NCBI GenBank assembly: GCA_004557315.1 | Contig: SFEH01000084.1 | Coordinates: 1-10,955 of the forward strand | DNA from: Bacteroidales bacterium | GTDB taxonomy: Bacteria; Bacteroidota; Bacteroidia; Bacteroidales; UBA3663 | Direction of reading: 5' to 3' | Length of the DNA stretch: 10,955 nt | In this document: positions 1 through 7,132 of the stretch, one piece after another | How the letters are laid out: the number at the start of each line of letters is the position of its first letter | Numbering within the stretch: position 1 is the stretch's first letter | Notes under the pieces: generated by a model | What the model was told of the DNA's origin: nothing | What the model saw: only the letters and a program-made list of their open reading frames with translations | The model's database searches: none | Position numbers and translations under genes: made by a program

Positions 1-1
1 T

Positions 2-685
2 ACTCCAAAGTCGTGGGCACAGTCACTCGGACTCAAGGGTTCTGACTATGCAAACCTCACAAGCTTCACTCACGAGCCTTACACAACAGCCGAGAACGAC
101 TTCCAAAAGATGGTAATCGAGGTACAGGACAACTGGCGCTGGGGACTTTCGACCAACATGGAACTCGATGACTTCTGCCGTGTAATCAAGGAGGCTGTCA
201 AGGCTGGCTATCCTGTGCTCTGGGCTTCTGACGTGTCGGAAGCAGGGTTCTCTCGCAAGGGTGTTGCCACTTACGACGACGAGAAGGTAGCAGAAAGCAC
301 TGTCAGCTCAGATCAGGTACGTCTCATCGGCGTTGATGCTCCAAAGGAAGAAGCACAGGATGCAGAGAAGGAAGTGACTCCAAAGGCTCAGAAGATCGTG
401 ACTGCAACTGAACGTCAGGCAATGTACGATGGCAAGAAGACAACCGATGACCATGGTATGCTCATCTTCGGTATTGCCAACGACCAGTGGGGCAATGAGT
501 ACTTCATGGTAAAGAACTCTTGGGGCGACAAGTCTGGCAACTACAACGGTATCTACTATGTAACTCCAGCTTTCGTGCGTGCAAAAACAATGAACATCGC
601 AGTCAACAAGGCTGCTATCGCCGATGACATCAAAGTTAAGTACGGCATCGCTGCACCTGCTCAGGGCAAGAAAGGTAAGAAATAA
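2..685 (+). CDS. pepC: C1-family cysteine aminopeptidase (PepC/bleomycin hydrolase type), C-terminal part
   Basis: Partial gene. The frame is open from the first complete codon at position 2, so the ATG at 110 is internal and the true start lies upstream. About 227 residues remain. The family is papain-like peptidases that trim N-terminal residues from peptides and assemble into self-compartmentalising hexamers. Seen here: the catalytic-histidine motif TDDHGM (His codon at 452) and the catalytic-asparagine motif VKNSWG (Asn codon at 515), in the usual order and spacing. The nucleophilic cysteine would be upstream of the window. The upstream segment SFTHEPY and the block GYPVLWASDVSEAGFSRKG also suit the family. 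The protein ends in a short basic tail, APAQGKKGKK, after the point where related proteins as I remember them stop. That is notable because the C-terminus reaches the active site in this family. Whether it is exported cannot be judged because the N-terminus is missing. The family call is secure; the substrate is unknown. Confidence 0.9.
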   Translation, partial: TPKSWAQSLGLKGSDYANLTSFTHEPYTTAENDFQKMVIEVQDNWRWGLSTNMELDDFCRVIKEAVKAGYPVLWASDVSEAGFSRKGVATYDDEKVAESTVSSDQVRLIGVDAPKEEAQDAEKEVTPKAQKIVTATERQAMYDGKKTTDDHGMLIFGIANDQWGNEYFMVKNSWGDKSGNYNGIYYVTPAFVRAKTMNIAVNKAAIADDIKVKYGIAAPAQGKKGKK

Positions 686-706
686 CAAATCTCTATAATC
701 ATAAGG

Positions 707-773
707 TAAGGAGTTAAGGGCTTTGTATCTTGTTAAGCCTGTCAAAGTCTCGACTTAACATCTTAGCTCCTTA
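707..773. repeat. Long imperfect inverted repeat in the pepC-rlmL gap
   Basis: Positions 707-719 (taaggagttaagg) pair with 761-773 (tcttagctcctta): 13 pairs, two of them G-T wobbles. Inside this, 731-737 (tgttaag) pairs perfectly with 754-760 (cttaaca). The outer right arm directly abuts the inner right arm, while an 11-base bulge separates the left arms. All four arms are variants of a GTTAAG(GAG) unit. The transcript could fold into one extended hairpin covering most of the 111-base gap. There is no clear U-tract after it (acttcttatccattattt), so a classical intrinsic terminator is not well supported. It may be an intergenic repeat element, an mRNA-stabilising 3' structure for the peptidase gene, or a leader structure for the methyltransferase gene that starts 23 bases later. 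Confidence 0.7.
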
Positions 774-796
774 ACTTCTTATCCATTATTTGATCA

Positions 797-2509
797 ATGT
801 TCCAAATTATTGCTAAGACCCTCGCTGGGTTAGAAGAAATTCTCGCTAAAGAAATTGAATCTATCGGTGGCATCAACATTGCCATCGGTAATCGTATGGT
901 AAGTTTTGTCGGTGACAAGAAGACTCTATATATGGCCAATCTATGGCTCCGCACCGCATTACGAATCCTCAAGCCAGTTGAACGATTCACAGCATCTTCT
1001 CCTGAAGAGCTGTATGACAAGGTCAAGGCCATCGACTGGACAAAATATATCGAAGAAGGCCAGACGATAACCATCGACAACACTATTTACAGTGAAAATT
1101 TCCGCAATTCACGCTATGCCATTTACCGATGCAAGGACGCTATTTGCGATTTCTTTGTCGAGAATGGCATGAAGCGTCCAAAGGTCAGCGTTGCAAGCGC
1201 TGACGTACAGCTCAACCTCCACATCACCGATGAGGGCGATCAGGAAGGTTCGGCTTGTACCATCAGTCTTGATTCATCGGGCGAACCTTTATACAAACGT
1301 GGATACAAGGAACAGCTCACCGATGCTCCAATCAGCGAGGTGCTTGCTGCCGGTATCCTCTTGAAGGCAGGTTGGGATGGTTCTCGCGACCTCATCGACC
1401 CAATGTGCGGTAGCGGCACCTTCCTAGTGGAAGCGGCTCTCATCGCTACCAACACTCCTGCTGGCATCTATCGCAAGAGCTTCGGCTTTGAACGTTGGAC
1501 AGTTGGCGAAAACGCATTTGACTCAGAACTCTGGCAGGATCTCTATGACGATGATTCGGCACAGCGTGAGTTCATACATCATATCTACGGCAGTGACATC
1601 TCAAAGGTGGCTCTTGAAGTGACAGAGAAGAACATCAAGGCTGCAGGTCTTGCCAAATACATCACTCTCGAACATAAGGACTTCGAAGACTTTGCCAACG
1701 ATACTCATCCTGCAGTGAGCGCTTACAATGAGGCTCTGATCGAGAATCCTGATGCTCCTGCCCCAATGCTCGTCTTCAACCCTCCTTATGGCAAGCGTCT
1801 CATTACCGACGTCCCTACTTTCTACCGTATGGTCGGCACTTCGCTCAAGAAGGGCTTCCAGAACTGCGAGGCATGGGTGATCTCGAGCGAAGAGAAGGTG
1901 GTGATCAAGGATGCACGCGGCAACAAGTCGGAAGCAGAGCCTCTCGACCTCATCGGACTCAAGCCGTCAATCAAGATCGACCTCAACAATGGTGGCATCA
2001 GCTGCCAGTTGCGCAAGTACGAGATGTTCAAGGGCAAGTTCCAGGAATTCCGTGCTGAAGGCAACGAACTTGAGAAGAAAACCACCGACGAAGGAGAGAA
2101 GAAATTCACCAAGCTCGAACATAAATACGCAAAGAAAGACCGCAAGTCGGAAGACAAGGGTGGCAAGAAGTTCGACAAAGACAAGAAGAAATTTGATAGG
2201 GACGGAAAGAAGTTTGACAAGGACAGGAAGAAGCCTTCAGGTGCTCGCGACAACAAGAAAGAACGCGACTATGAGGTGCGCGAAGATGGCTCGATCGTGG
2301 CAAAGAAGGCCGACGCTAAACCTGCTCGCGAACGCAAGCCTTTCGACAAGGAAAAGAAGGAGCGCAAGCCTTTCGACAATAAGAAACCATTTGACAAGGA
2401 AAAGAAAGAGAATAAGCGAGGACCAAAGGTCTTTGACCCTAACCGTCCGATGTTTGGAGAAGACTTTGACGCATCGAAGCATGTGCTCGATCTTTCTGAC
2501 GACAAATAA
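797..2509 (+). CDS. rlmL: THUMP-domain class I SAM-dependent 23S rRNA guanine-N2 methyltransferase (RlmL-like) with a lysine-rich tail
   Basis: 570 aa. RlmL methylates a guanine of 23S rRNA (m2G2445 in E. coli) using S-adenosylmethionine. Residues about 1-60 match the family N-terminus (FQIIAKTLAGLEEILAKEI), followed by a THUMP RNA-binding region to about 165. The Rossmann methyltransferase domain has the SAM-binding motif LIDPMCGSGT at 199-208 and the catalytic NPPYG motif at 328-332. The fold ends near residue 417. E. coli RlmL is fused to a second methyltransferase (RlmK). Here that half is absent and is replaced by about 150 residues of low-complexity, lysine-rich sequence with repeats such as KKFDKDKKKFDRDGKK (from residue 457) and RKPFDKEKKERKPFD (from 513). 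The tail then ends in a less basic, acidic segment, FGEDFDASKHVLDLSDDK. The start is ATG at 797, with no Shine-Dalgarno, as is normal in Bacteroidetes. The next gene begins 19 bases after the stop, so co-transcription is likely. The exact target base is inferred from family membership. Confidence 0.9.
   Translation: MFQIIAKTLAGLEEILAKEIESIGGINIAIGNRMVSFVGDKKTLYMANLWLRTALRILKPVERFTASSPEELYDKVKAIDWTKYIEEGQTITIDNTIYSENFRNSRYAIYRCKDAICDFFVENGMKRPKVSVASADVQLNLHITDEGDQEGSACTISLDSSGEPLYKRGYKEQLTDAPISEVLAAGILLKAGWDGSRDLIDPMCGSGTFLVEAALIATNTPAGIYRKSFGFERWTVGENAFDSELWQDLYDDDSAQREFIHHIYGSDISKVALEVTEKNIKAAGLAKYITLEHKDFEDFANDTHPAVSAYNEALIENPDAPAPMLVFNPPYGKRLITDVPTFYRMVGTSLKKGFQNCEAWVISSEEKVVIKDARGNKSEAEPLDLIGLKPSIKIDLNNGGISCQLRKYEMFKGKFQEFRAEGNELEKKTTDEGEKKFTKLEHKYAKKDRKSEDKGGKKFDKDKKKFDRDGKKFDKDRKKPSGARDNKKERDYEVREDGSIVAKKADAKPARERKPFDKEKKERKPFDNKKPFDKEKKENKRGPKVFDPNRPMFGEDFDASKHVLDLSDDK
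2165..2412 (+). repeat. Degenerate K/R-F-D-K coding repeats in the RlmL tail
   Basis: Two clusters of related short units lie within the methyltransferase gene. The first, about 2165-2236, encodes repeated K-K-F-D-K/R-D units. The second, about 2333-2412, encodes repeated R/K-K-P-F-D-K/N-(E)K-K units. At DNA level the units are variants of aagaagttcgacaag, rich in A and G, and differ by synonymous and non-synonymous changes. They are therefore not perfect tandem copies. A segment of about 32 codons with mixed composition separates the clusters. The pattern fits a tail that grew by unit duplication and then drifted. It explains why an unrelated reading frame stays open across the same stretch. 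Confidence 0.75.
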
Positions 2510-2528
2510 ATACCCAGAGTAATAAGAT

Positions 2529-4610
2529 ATGCGCAACGTATTTATAATTTTTGCCATGAGCCTTATGACATCAGTATTCGCTCAGGGCACAACCCCAGAG
2601 ACAAAGGGCGAGATTCTCACTTTCGAAACAATGCAGGGCAAATATACCAAGTCGCTGCTCAATACTCACTTCGACGAGAATGGAGTGTTTCAGTATGTAA
2701 AGCCTGAAGATGCCAAAAGTGCTGACGGGCTTATGGGCGGACCTCGTCGCAACGGCCGTCAGGGCAAACTCTCTGCCGATGGCGAATGGAGTGCCGTCAA
2801 CGAGGGCAGCAAGCTCTTTGTGGTACAATCCAACAGATCAAAGGAACCAGGGATCATGACTCTTGAAGAACCTGTGCGTTTCGAGGTTTCCGACAACAAG
2901 GAAGGCGACATCGTGTGGGGTCAGTCGGTTCATCGCAATGAGTTCGGCATCAACGGCGGTATTTTCTGGAGCCCTTCTGGTCATCAGCTTGCTTTCTATC
3001 GCATGGATGAGACAATGGTTCAGAGCTACCCATTGGTGCAAACCGACGATCGCGAAGCAACGGTGAAATGGAGCAAATATCCAATGGCTGGCATGACTTC
3101 TCATCAGGTGACGGTTGGTATCTTCAACCCTGACACACAGGCAACTGTCTATCTCAAGACCAACGACAAGCCTGAATGGGCAATGAATGGTCAGACACAG
3201 CGCGGCCTCAACGACCCAGAGCATTACCTGACAAATATATCTTGGCGACCAGATGGCAAGGAGATTTTCATCTTCGAGCTCAACCGCCTGCAGAACTTCA
3301 TGGCGCTCAATGCCTACAGCACCGAGACAGGACAGTATCTCTACACTATCTTTACAGAAGAAAGCGAAAAATATGTAGAGCCTGAGAACCCTCTCTTCTT
3401 CCTTCCTGGCAGCAACGACAAGTTCATCTATCAGGACGAAAAGAGTGGCTTCAACCATCTCTATCTCTGCCAGCTCGACAAGAAGGCTGGTCAGTCGGCT
3501 GAAAACCGCAACGACATAATCACACCGATTACATCTGGCGACTGGCTTGTCACCAACCTTATCGGTGTCGATCCAAAGTGCAAGTCGGCTTTCTTCATGG
3601 CAACCAAGGATTCTCCTCTTGAGAGCAACCTCTACAAAGTGGATCTCAAGACTAAGAAGGTGATACGTCTCACAGCCGAGCCTGGTCGTCACAGCGTGAT
3701 GTTCAACAAGGACTACACACAGTTCTACGATGCTTATTCCAACAGCACGACACCTCGTGTATGCCAGCTCTGCACCATCAAGGGCAACAAAGTGAGCCGC
3801 GAAATGCTTTATACAGCTGAAGACCCATGGAAGGGATATGCTCGTCCAGAGGTGACAGTAGGCACAACCAAGGCAGCCGATGGTGTGACAGATCTCTACT
3901 ATCGTGTGGTCAAGCCATTGAACATGGAAGAAGGCAAGAAATATCCTGCTGTGGTTTATCTCTACAACGGACCTCACACCCAGCTCATAACTGACGGCTA
4001 TCAGTGGGGACTTCCTGCATGGGATTGCTTCATGGCTTCGCGTGGATACGTGGTGTTCACAATCGACGGACGAGGATCAAGCAACCGCGGGCTCGAGTTC
4101 GAACAGGCTATCTGGCATAACCTCGGCTTCAACGAAGGCAAGGATCAGATGAAGGGAATCGAAGTGCTTACCTCTCTCCCATACGTCGATGCCAACCGTA
4201 TCGGCATCTATGGCTGGAGCTATGGCGGATTCATGACCACCTACATGATGCTCAACTACCCAGAAACATTCAAGGTAGGCGTATGTGGAGGTCCTGTCCT
4301 CGACTGGAGCCGTTACGAGGTCATGTATGGCGAACGCTATATGGGCACGCCACAGAACAACCCCGAAGGCTATGCCAACAATACTCTGATCAATCAGGCT
4401 GGCAAGTTAAAGGGCAAGCTGCTCATCATACACGATGATCAGGACGATACAGTGGTGCCACAGATGTCGTTGCAATTCCTCAAGAATTCGGTCAAGGAAA
4501 ACACCTATCCCGATTTCATGATGTATGTCAATCACCCACATAACGTGAGTGGAAAGGATCGCAACCATCTCAACAACCGCATCGCGCAGTATTTCTTCGA
4601 CCACTTATAA
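2529..4610 (+). CDS. ptpA: Secreted S9-family serine peptidase, prolyl tripeptidyl peptidase (PtpA)-like
   Basis: 693 aa. The start at 2529 gives a signal peptide (RNVFIIFAMSLMTSVFA, then Q) without a lipobox cysteine, so export to the periplasm or outer surface is expected. Residues about 40-430 form the beta-propeller (blades with FWSPSG and SWRPDG motifs). Residues about 440-693 form the alpha/beta-hydrolase domain. The catalytic triad is visible: Ser564 in GWSYGG, Asp639 in HDDQDD, His671 in HPHNV. In the propeller, DPP IV enzymes carry a Glu-Glu pair that holds the substrate N-terminus. Here the corresponding segment is HRNEFG, with a single Glu (E138). E597 (RYE) lies 33 residues after the catalytic Ser, the same spacing as Ser603 to Glu636 in Porphyromonas gingivalis PtpA as I recall it. 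Many blocks also resemble PtpA (LAFYRMDE, DWSRYEVMYGERY). I therefore favour release of Xaa-Xaa-Pro tripeptides over dipeptides. Gene databases may label it DPP IV. It sits between rlmL (19 bases) and purD (34 bases). Confidence 0.88.
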   Translation: MRNVFIIFAMSLMTSVFAQGTTPETKGEILTFETMQGKYTKSLLNTHFDENGVFQYVKPEDAKSADGLMGGPRRNGRQGKLSADGEWSAVNEGSKLFVVQSNRSKEPGIMTLEEPVRFEVSDNKEGDIVWGQSVHRNEFGINGGIFWSPSGHQLAFYRMDETMVQSYPLVQTDDREATVKWSKYPMAGMTSHQVTVGIFNPDTQATVYLKTNDKPEWAMNGQTQRGLNDPEHYLTNISWRPDGKEIFIFELNRLQNFMALNAYSTETGQYLYTIFTEESEKYVEPENPLFFLPGSNDKFIYQDEKSGFNHLYLCQLDKKAGQSAENRNDIITPITSGDWLVTNLIGVDPKCKSAFFMATKDSPLESNLYKVDLKTKKVIRLTAEPGRHSVMFNKDYTQFYDAYSNSTTPRVCQLCTIKGNKVSREMLYTAEDPWKGYARPEVTVGTTKAADGVTDLYYRVVKPLNMEEGKKYPAVVYLYNGPHTQLITDGYQWGLPAWDCFMASRGYVVFTIDGRGSSNRGLEFEQAIWHNLGFNEGKDQMKGIEVLTSLPYVDANRIGIYGWSYGGFMTTYMMLNYPETFKVGVCGGPVLDWSRYEVMYGERYMGTPQNNPEGYANNTLINQAGKLKGKLLIIHDDQDDTVVPQMSLQFLKNSVKENTYPDFMMYVNHPHNVSGKDRNHLNNRIAQYFFDHL

Positions 4611-4644
4611 ATCCTCTTCACCCCATTAACACCAATTTTTGAAT

Positions 4645-5976
4645 ATGAAAATATTACTATTAGGCAGTGGCGGACGCGAATGTGCCATTGCATGGAAACT
4701 GGCTCAAAGCCCAAGATGCACAAAACTTTTCATTGCACCAGGCAATGCAGGTACAGGCGCTTATGGAGAGAACGTGGCTATCAAGGTCAATGAATTTGAC
4801 AAGATCAAGGAGTTTGTTGCTGCCAACGGCATCGAAATGGTCGTTGTCGGACCTGAAGATCCGCTTGTCAATGGAATCTATGACTACTTCAAGGGTACTG
4901 ATGTCAAGGTTATCGGCCCAAGCAAGGCAGCTGCACAGCTTGAGGGCTCAAAGGATTTCTGCAAGCGTTTCATGATGAGAAACAACATCCCTACTGCCCG
5001 CTATCAGTCGTTCACTGCTGCTGAATACGACGAGGCATGCAAGTTCCTCGAGACGCTTCAGGCACCATACGTCCTTAAGGCCGACGGTTTGGCTGCTGGC
5101 AAGGGCGTGCTGATACTGCCTACTCTCGACGAAGCAAAGCGCGAGCTGAAAGAGATGCTCAGCGGTATGTTCGGTGCGGCTTCGGCAACTGTCGTAATCG
5201 AAGAGTTCATGAGCGGCATAGAGTGTTCGGTCTTCGTGCTTACCGATGGCAAGAACTACAAGATACTCCCTGTAGCCAAGGATTACAAGCGTATTGGCGA
5301 AGGTGACACAGGCCTCAACACTGGAGGTATGGGCAACTGCTCTCCTGTTCCGTTTGCCAACGATGAGTTCATGCAGAAAGTCGAGGAGCGCATCGTCAAG
5401 CCAACAATCGCCGGTCTCAGCAAGGAAGGACTCGAATACCAGGGCTTCATCTTCCTCGGACTCATCCGCATGGATCGTCCAATCCAGAACTACGGAGCTG
5501 GAGACCCAATGGTGATCGAATATAACGTGCGCATGGGTGATCCTGAGACAGAGGTAGTAATGCCTCGCATCAAGAGCGACCTCGTGGAACTTCTCGAGGG
5601 TGTAGCCGACGGCAATCTCGACGAAAAGACACTCGAGATAGACCCTCGTGCTGCCGTGACTGTAGTGCTCGTATCGGGAGGTTATCCAGGATCATACGAG
5701 AAGGGCAAAGTGATGACAGGCATGGACGATGAGCTGTTCACACAAGGAGTAGTAGCTCCTGAAGACAGCCACAGGAAGTCTATTCTCTTCCACGCGGGCA
5801 CAGCCGAAAAGGATGGCAACGTCGTGACAGCCGGTGGACGAGTAATCTGCGTCACATCATACGGCAACAACCGCGACGAGGCACTTGCACAGTCGATGCG
5901 CGGAGCCGAGCTTATCCAGTTCGAAGGCAAGTATTATCGCCGAGACATCGGCAAGGATCTCGCTGCTTGGGATTGA
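4645..5976 (+). CDS. purD: Phosphoribosylamine-glycine ligase (GAR synthetase)
   Basis: 443 aa from ATG at 4645. An upstream in-frame TTG at 4639 would add only two residues, and the ATG puts MKILLLGSGG at the N-terminus as in the family. PurD joins phosphoribosylamine and glycine using ATP, the second step of de novo purine synthesis, in the cytoplasm. Visible ATP-grasp signatures: GPEDPL near the N-domain end, LKADGLAAGKG (Lys145 onward), GDTGLNTGGMG (220 onward) and the metal-binding segment NVRMGDPETE (294 onward), then the C-terminal domain with VVLVSGGYPGSYEKG. Length is normal for the family. In the N-terminal glycine-rich loop, GSGGREH, the usual His is Cys13 (GSGGREC). The role of that position is not known to me, and the rest of the enzyme looks intact. 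The gene follows the S9 peptidase by 34 bases with no terminator. Its stop codon overlaps the next start, so it probably belongs to the rlmL-ptpA-purD-membrane protein unit. Confidence 0.97.
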   Translation: MKILLLGSGGRECAIAWKLAQSPRCTKLFIAPGNAGTGAYGENVAIKVNEFDKIKEFVAANGIEMVVVGPEDPLVNGIYDYFKGTDVKVIGPSKAAAQLEGSKDFCKRFMMRNNIPTARYQSFTAAEYDEACKFLETLQAPYVLKADGLAAGKGVLILPTLDEAKRELKEMLSGMFGAASATVVIEEFMSGIECSVFVLTDGKNYKILPVAKDYKRIGEGDTGLNTGGMGNCSPVPFANDEFMQKVEERIVKPTIAGLSKEGLEYQGFIFLGLIRMDRPIQNYGAGDPMVIEYNVRMGDPETEVVMPRIKSDLVELLEGVADGNLDEKTLEIDPRAAVTVVLVSGGYPGSYEKGKVMTGMDDELFTQGVVAPEDSHRKSILFHAGTAEKDGNVVTAGGRVICVTSYGNNRDEALAQSMRGAELIQFEGKYYRRDIGKDLAAWD

Positions 5977-5978
5977 TG
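5974..5978 (+). promoter_or_regulatory. TGATG stop/start overlap coupling purD to the membrane protein gene
   Basis: The TGA stop of purD (5974-5976) shares its last A with the ATG at 5976-5978. This arrangement usually means that ribosomes finishing the first gene restart on the second. It also argues against the alternative in-frame TTG at 5967, which would add three residues inside purD. Confidence 0.75.
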
Positions 5979-6974
5979 ATTGCACCATTTGACAAGAAAT
6001 ATACCGACTACATAATAGTAGCTGTTAGTGTTGTTCCTATACTCGCCCAAGTTCTCTTGAGCGGTATAGGAGCGACAGCTCTTTGTGCCAACTGGATTGC
6101 TTCAGGCCTTTTTGCCTGGATGATCTGGAATATCATTGAAGTCAACCATTTGGGCATCTTCAAGCGCAATCATGCGTTTCCAATATCTTGGGCGCTTATC
6201 TCCATGGTGCTGAATTTTGCATTGATCAACTTCAATGAATACAAGGATGGCACATTGGCTGCAGAGCGATGGTACGATATTGATAAGTTCCAGTGGTACT
6301 ATTTGATTCAGATGCTCGGGCTTCTGCTCATCATTATGACAATGATGCAGACATGGCAAAACAAGATAGCGACCCTTCCTCTTATCTTCTGTGGACTCAT
6401 CACAGGAGCAGTCAGCACCTTGCTCAACTATAGCCTCTTCTGGCTTTTGTTCTTTCCCATCATTCTTTATCAGCTGCGTTCATTGAGCAAGCAGAACCTC
6501 GGCAGCATCCTCACAGGTGTTGTCCTTGCCATCTGGCTTTGCTATGTCGGTCGATTCTTTTTGTTCGGAATCGACAATGCCGACCAGCATTTTCTTTCAT
6601 ACACAAAAATCCTCGACCACCTTATTCCTGACTATATTGACTATACCAGATGGGAATGGGTGTTCATAGGCTATATCGCTATACTCATTATTATATATAG
6701 TATAGCAGGCTTGACCAACAATGTGGCAAATTCGGTCAAGGCTTACTCGAGCATCATCATGCTATCGATATTGAGTTTCATTATCACCATCATAGCCATA
6801 ATCGATATCAGCCATCTCGAGAATTATTTAGGCATAATAGCGATATTACTGAGTTTTCAGGTTTCAATCCATCAATCCTATATCAATAGCGCCAAGAACG
6901 AGTGGTGGACAATCGCCATCATTGCTGGTCTTGCCATTTTGAGTATCGTTTCGCTATTTTCATTCATTTTTTAA
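5976..6974 (+). CDS. Polytopic inner-membrane protein of unknown function
   Basis: 332 aa from the ATG at 5976. I do not recognise the family with certainty; it recalls the uncharacterised multi-pass DUF6427-type proteins of Bacteroidetes, but that is a weak impression. About ten hydrophobic segments are visible, roughly at residues 11-29, 35-56, 68-86, 106-125, 131-167 (probably two), 176-196, 227-246, 258-277, 284-300 and 309-330. Linking loops are short. The largest, about 197-226 (GIDNADQHFLSYTKILDHLIPDYIDYTRWEW), is acidic and aromatic. The N-terminus (MIAPFDKKYTDY) is short and has no cleavable signal. No transporter, glycosyltransferase or enzyme motif was found. Base composition is more AT-rich than purD, as expected from the Ile/Leu/Phe content. 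Overlap with the purD stop suggests co-expression. It is the last gene of the unit: the next gene has its own promoter, and no convincing terminator hairpin follows the stop. Confidence 0.8.
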   Translation: MIAPFDKKYTDYIIVAVSVVPILAQVLLSGIGATALCANWIASGLFAWMIWNIIEVNHLGIFKRNHAFPISWALISMVLNFALINFNEYKDGTLAAERWYDIDKFQWYYLIQMLGLLLIIMTMMQTWQNKIATLPLIFCGLITGAVSTLLNYSLFWLLFFPIILYQLRSLSKQNLGSILTGVVLAIWLCYVGRFFLFGIDNADQHFLSYTKILDHLIPDYIDYTRWEWVFIGYIAILIIIYSIAGLTNNVANSVKAYSSIIMLSILSFIITIIAIIDISHLENYLGIIAILLSFQVSIHQSYINSAKNEWWTIAIIAGLAILSIVSLFSFIF

Positions 6975-7055
6975 TATCATTTTGTTAGAATAAAGGTTGT
7001 TTTTATACATTTTTGAGGTATTTTTCACTTTTTCTATAAGTTTTCTCTCAAAAAA

Positions 7056-7087
7056 TTTGTTATTTCAAGATTTTTGCCATAATTTTG
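7056..7087 (+). promoter_or_regulatory. Bacteroidetes-type promoter for gdhA
   Basis: In the AT-rich gap 6975-7132 there is TTTG at 7056-7059 and TAATTTTG at 7080-7087, separated by 20 bases. This matches the Bacteroidetes housekeeping sigma consensus (-33 TTTG, -7 TAnnTTTG, 19-21 bases apart). The predicted transcript start, near 7094, gives a 5' leader of about 40 bases before the gdhA ATG at 7133, with no Shine-Dalgarno. Apart from this promoter I see only AT-rich sequence with T-runs in the gap. Confidence 0.75.
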
Positions 7088-7132
7088 CAACACGAAAATT
7101 AGGTTATGTATTCAATCAAAATTTAAGACATT

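Noticed and set aside
308..745. A 145-codon - strand frame across the end of the C1 peptidase
   Set aside because: The + strand carries the family's His and Asn motifs; the antisense product is not recognisable.
1911..2522. A 203-codon + strand frame overlapping the RlmL tail
   Set aside because: It is a Ser/Arg/Thr-rich by-product of the A/G-rich lysine repeat DNA read out of frame; the RlmL frame is continuous through it.
2838..3977. A 379-codon open frame on the - strand inside the S9 peptidase gene
   Set aside because: The + strand frame encodes a full peptidase with catalytic triad; the antisense product has no recognisable domain and its openness follows from codon bias.
4639..4644. 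TTG at 4639 as the purD start
   Set aside because: It adds only two residues; the ATG at 4645 gives the standard MKILLLGSGG N-terminus.
6678..6706. 8-bp inverted repeat (gctatact / agtatagc) within the membrane protein gene
   Set aside because: The 13-base loop and AT-rich stem inside a coding region are expected by chance in Ile/Tyr-rich codons, with no sign of a site.
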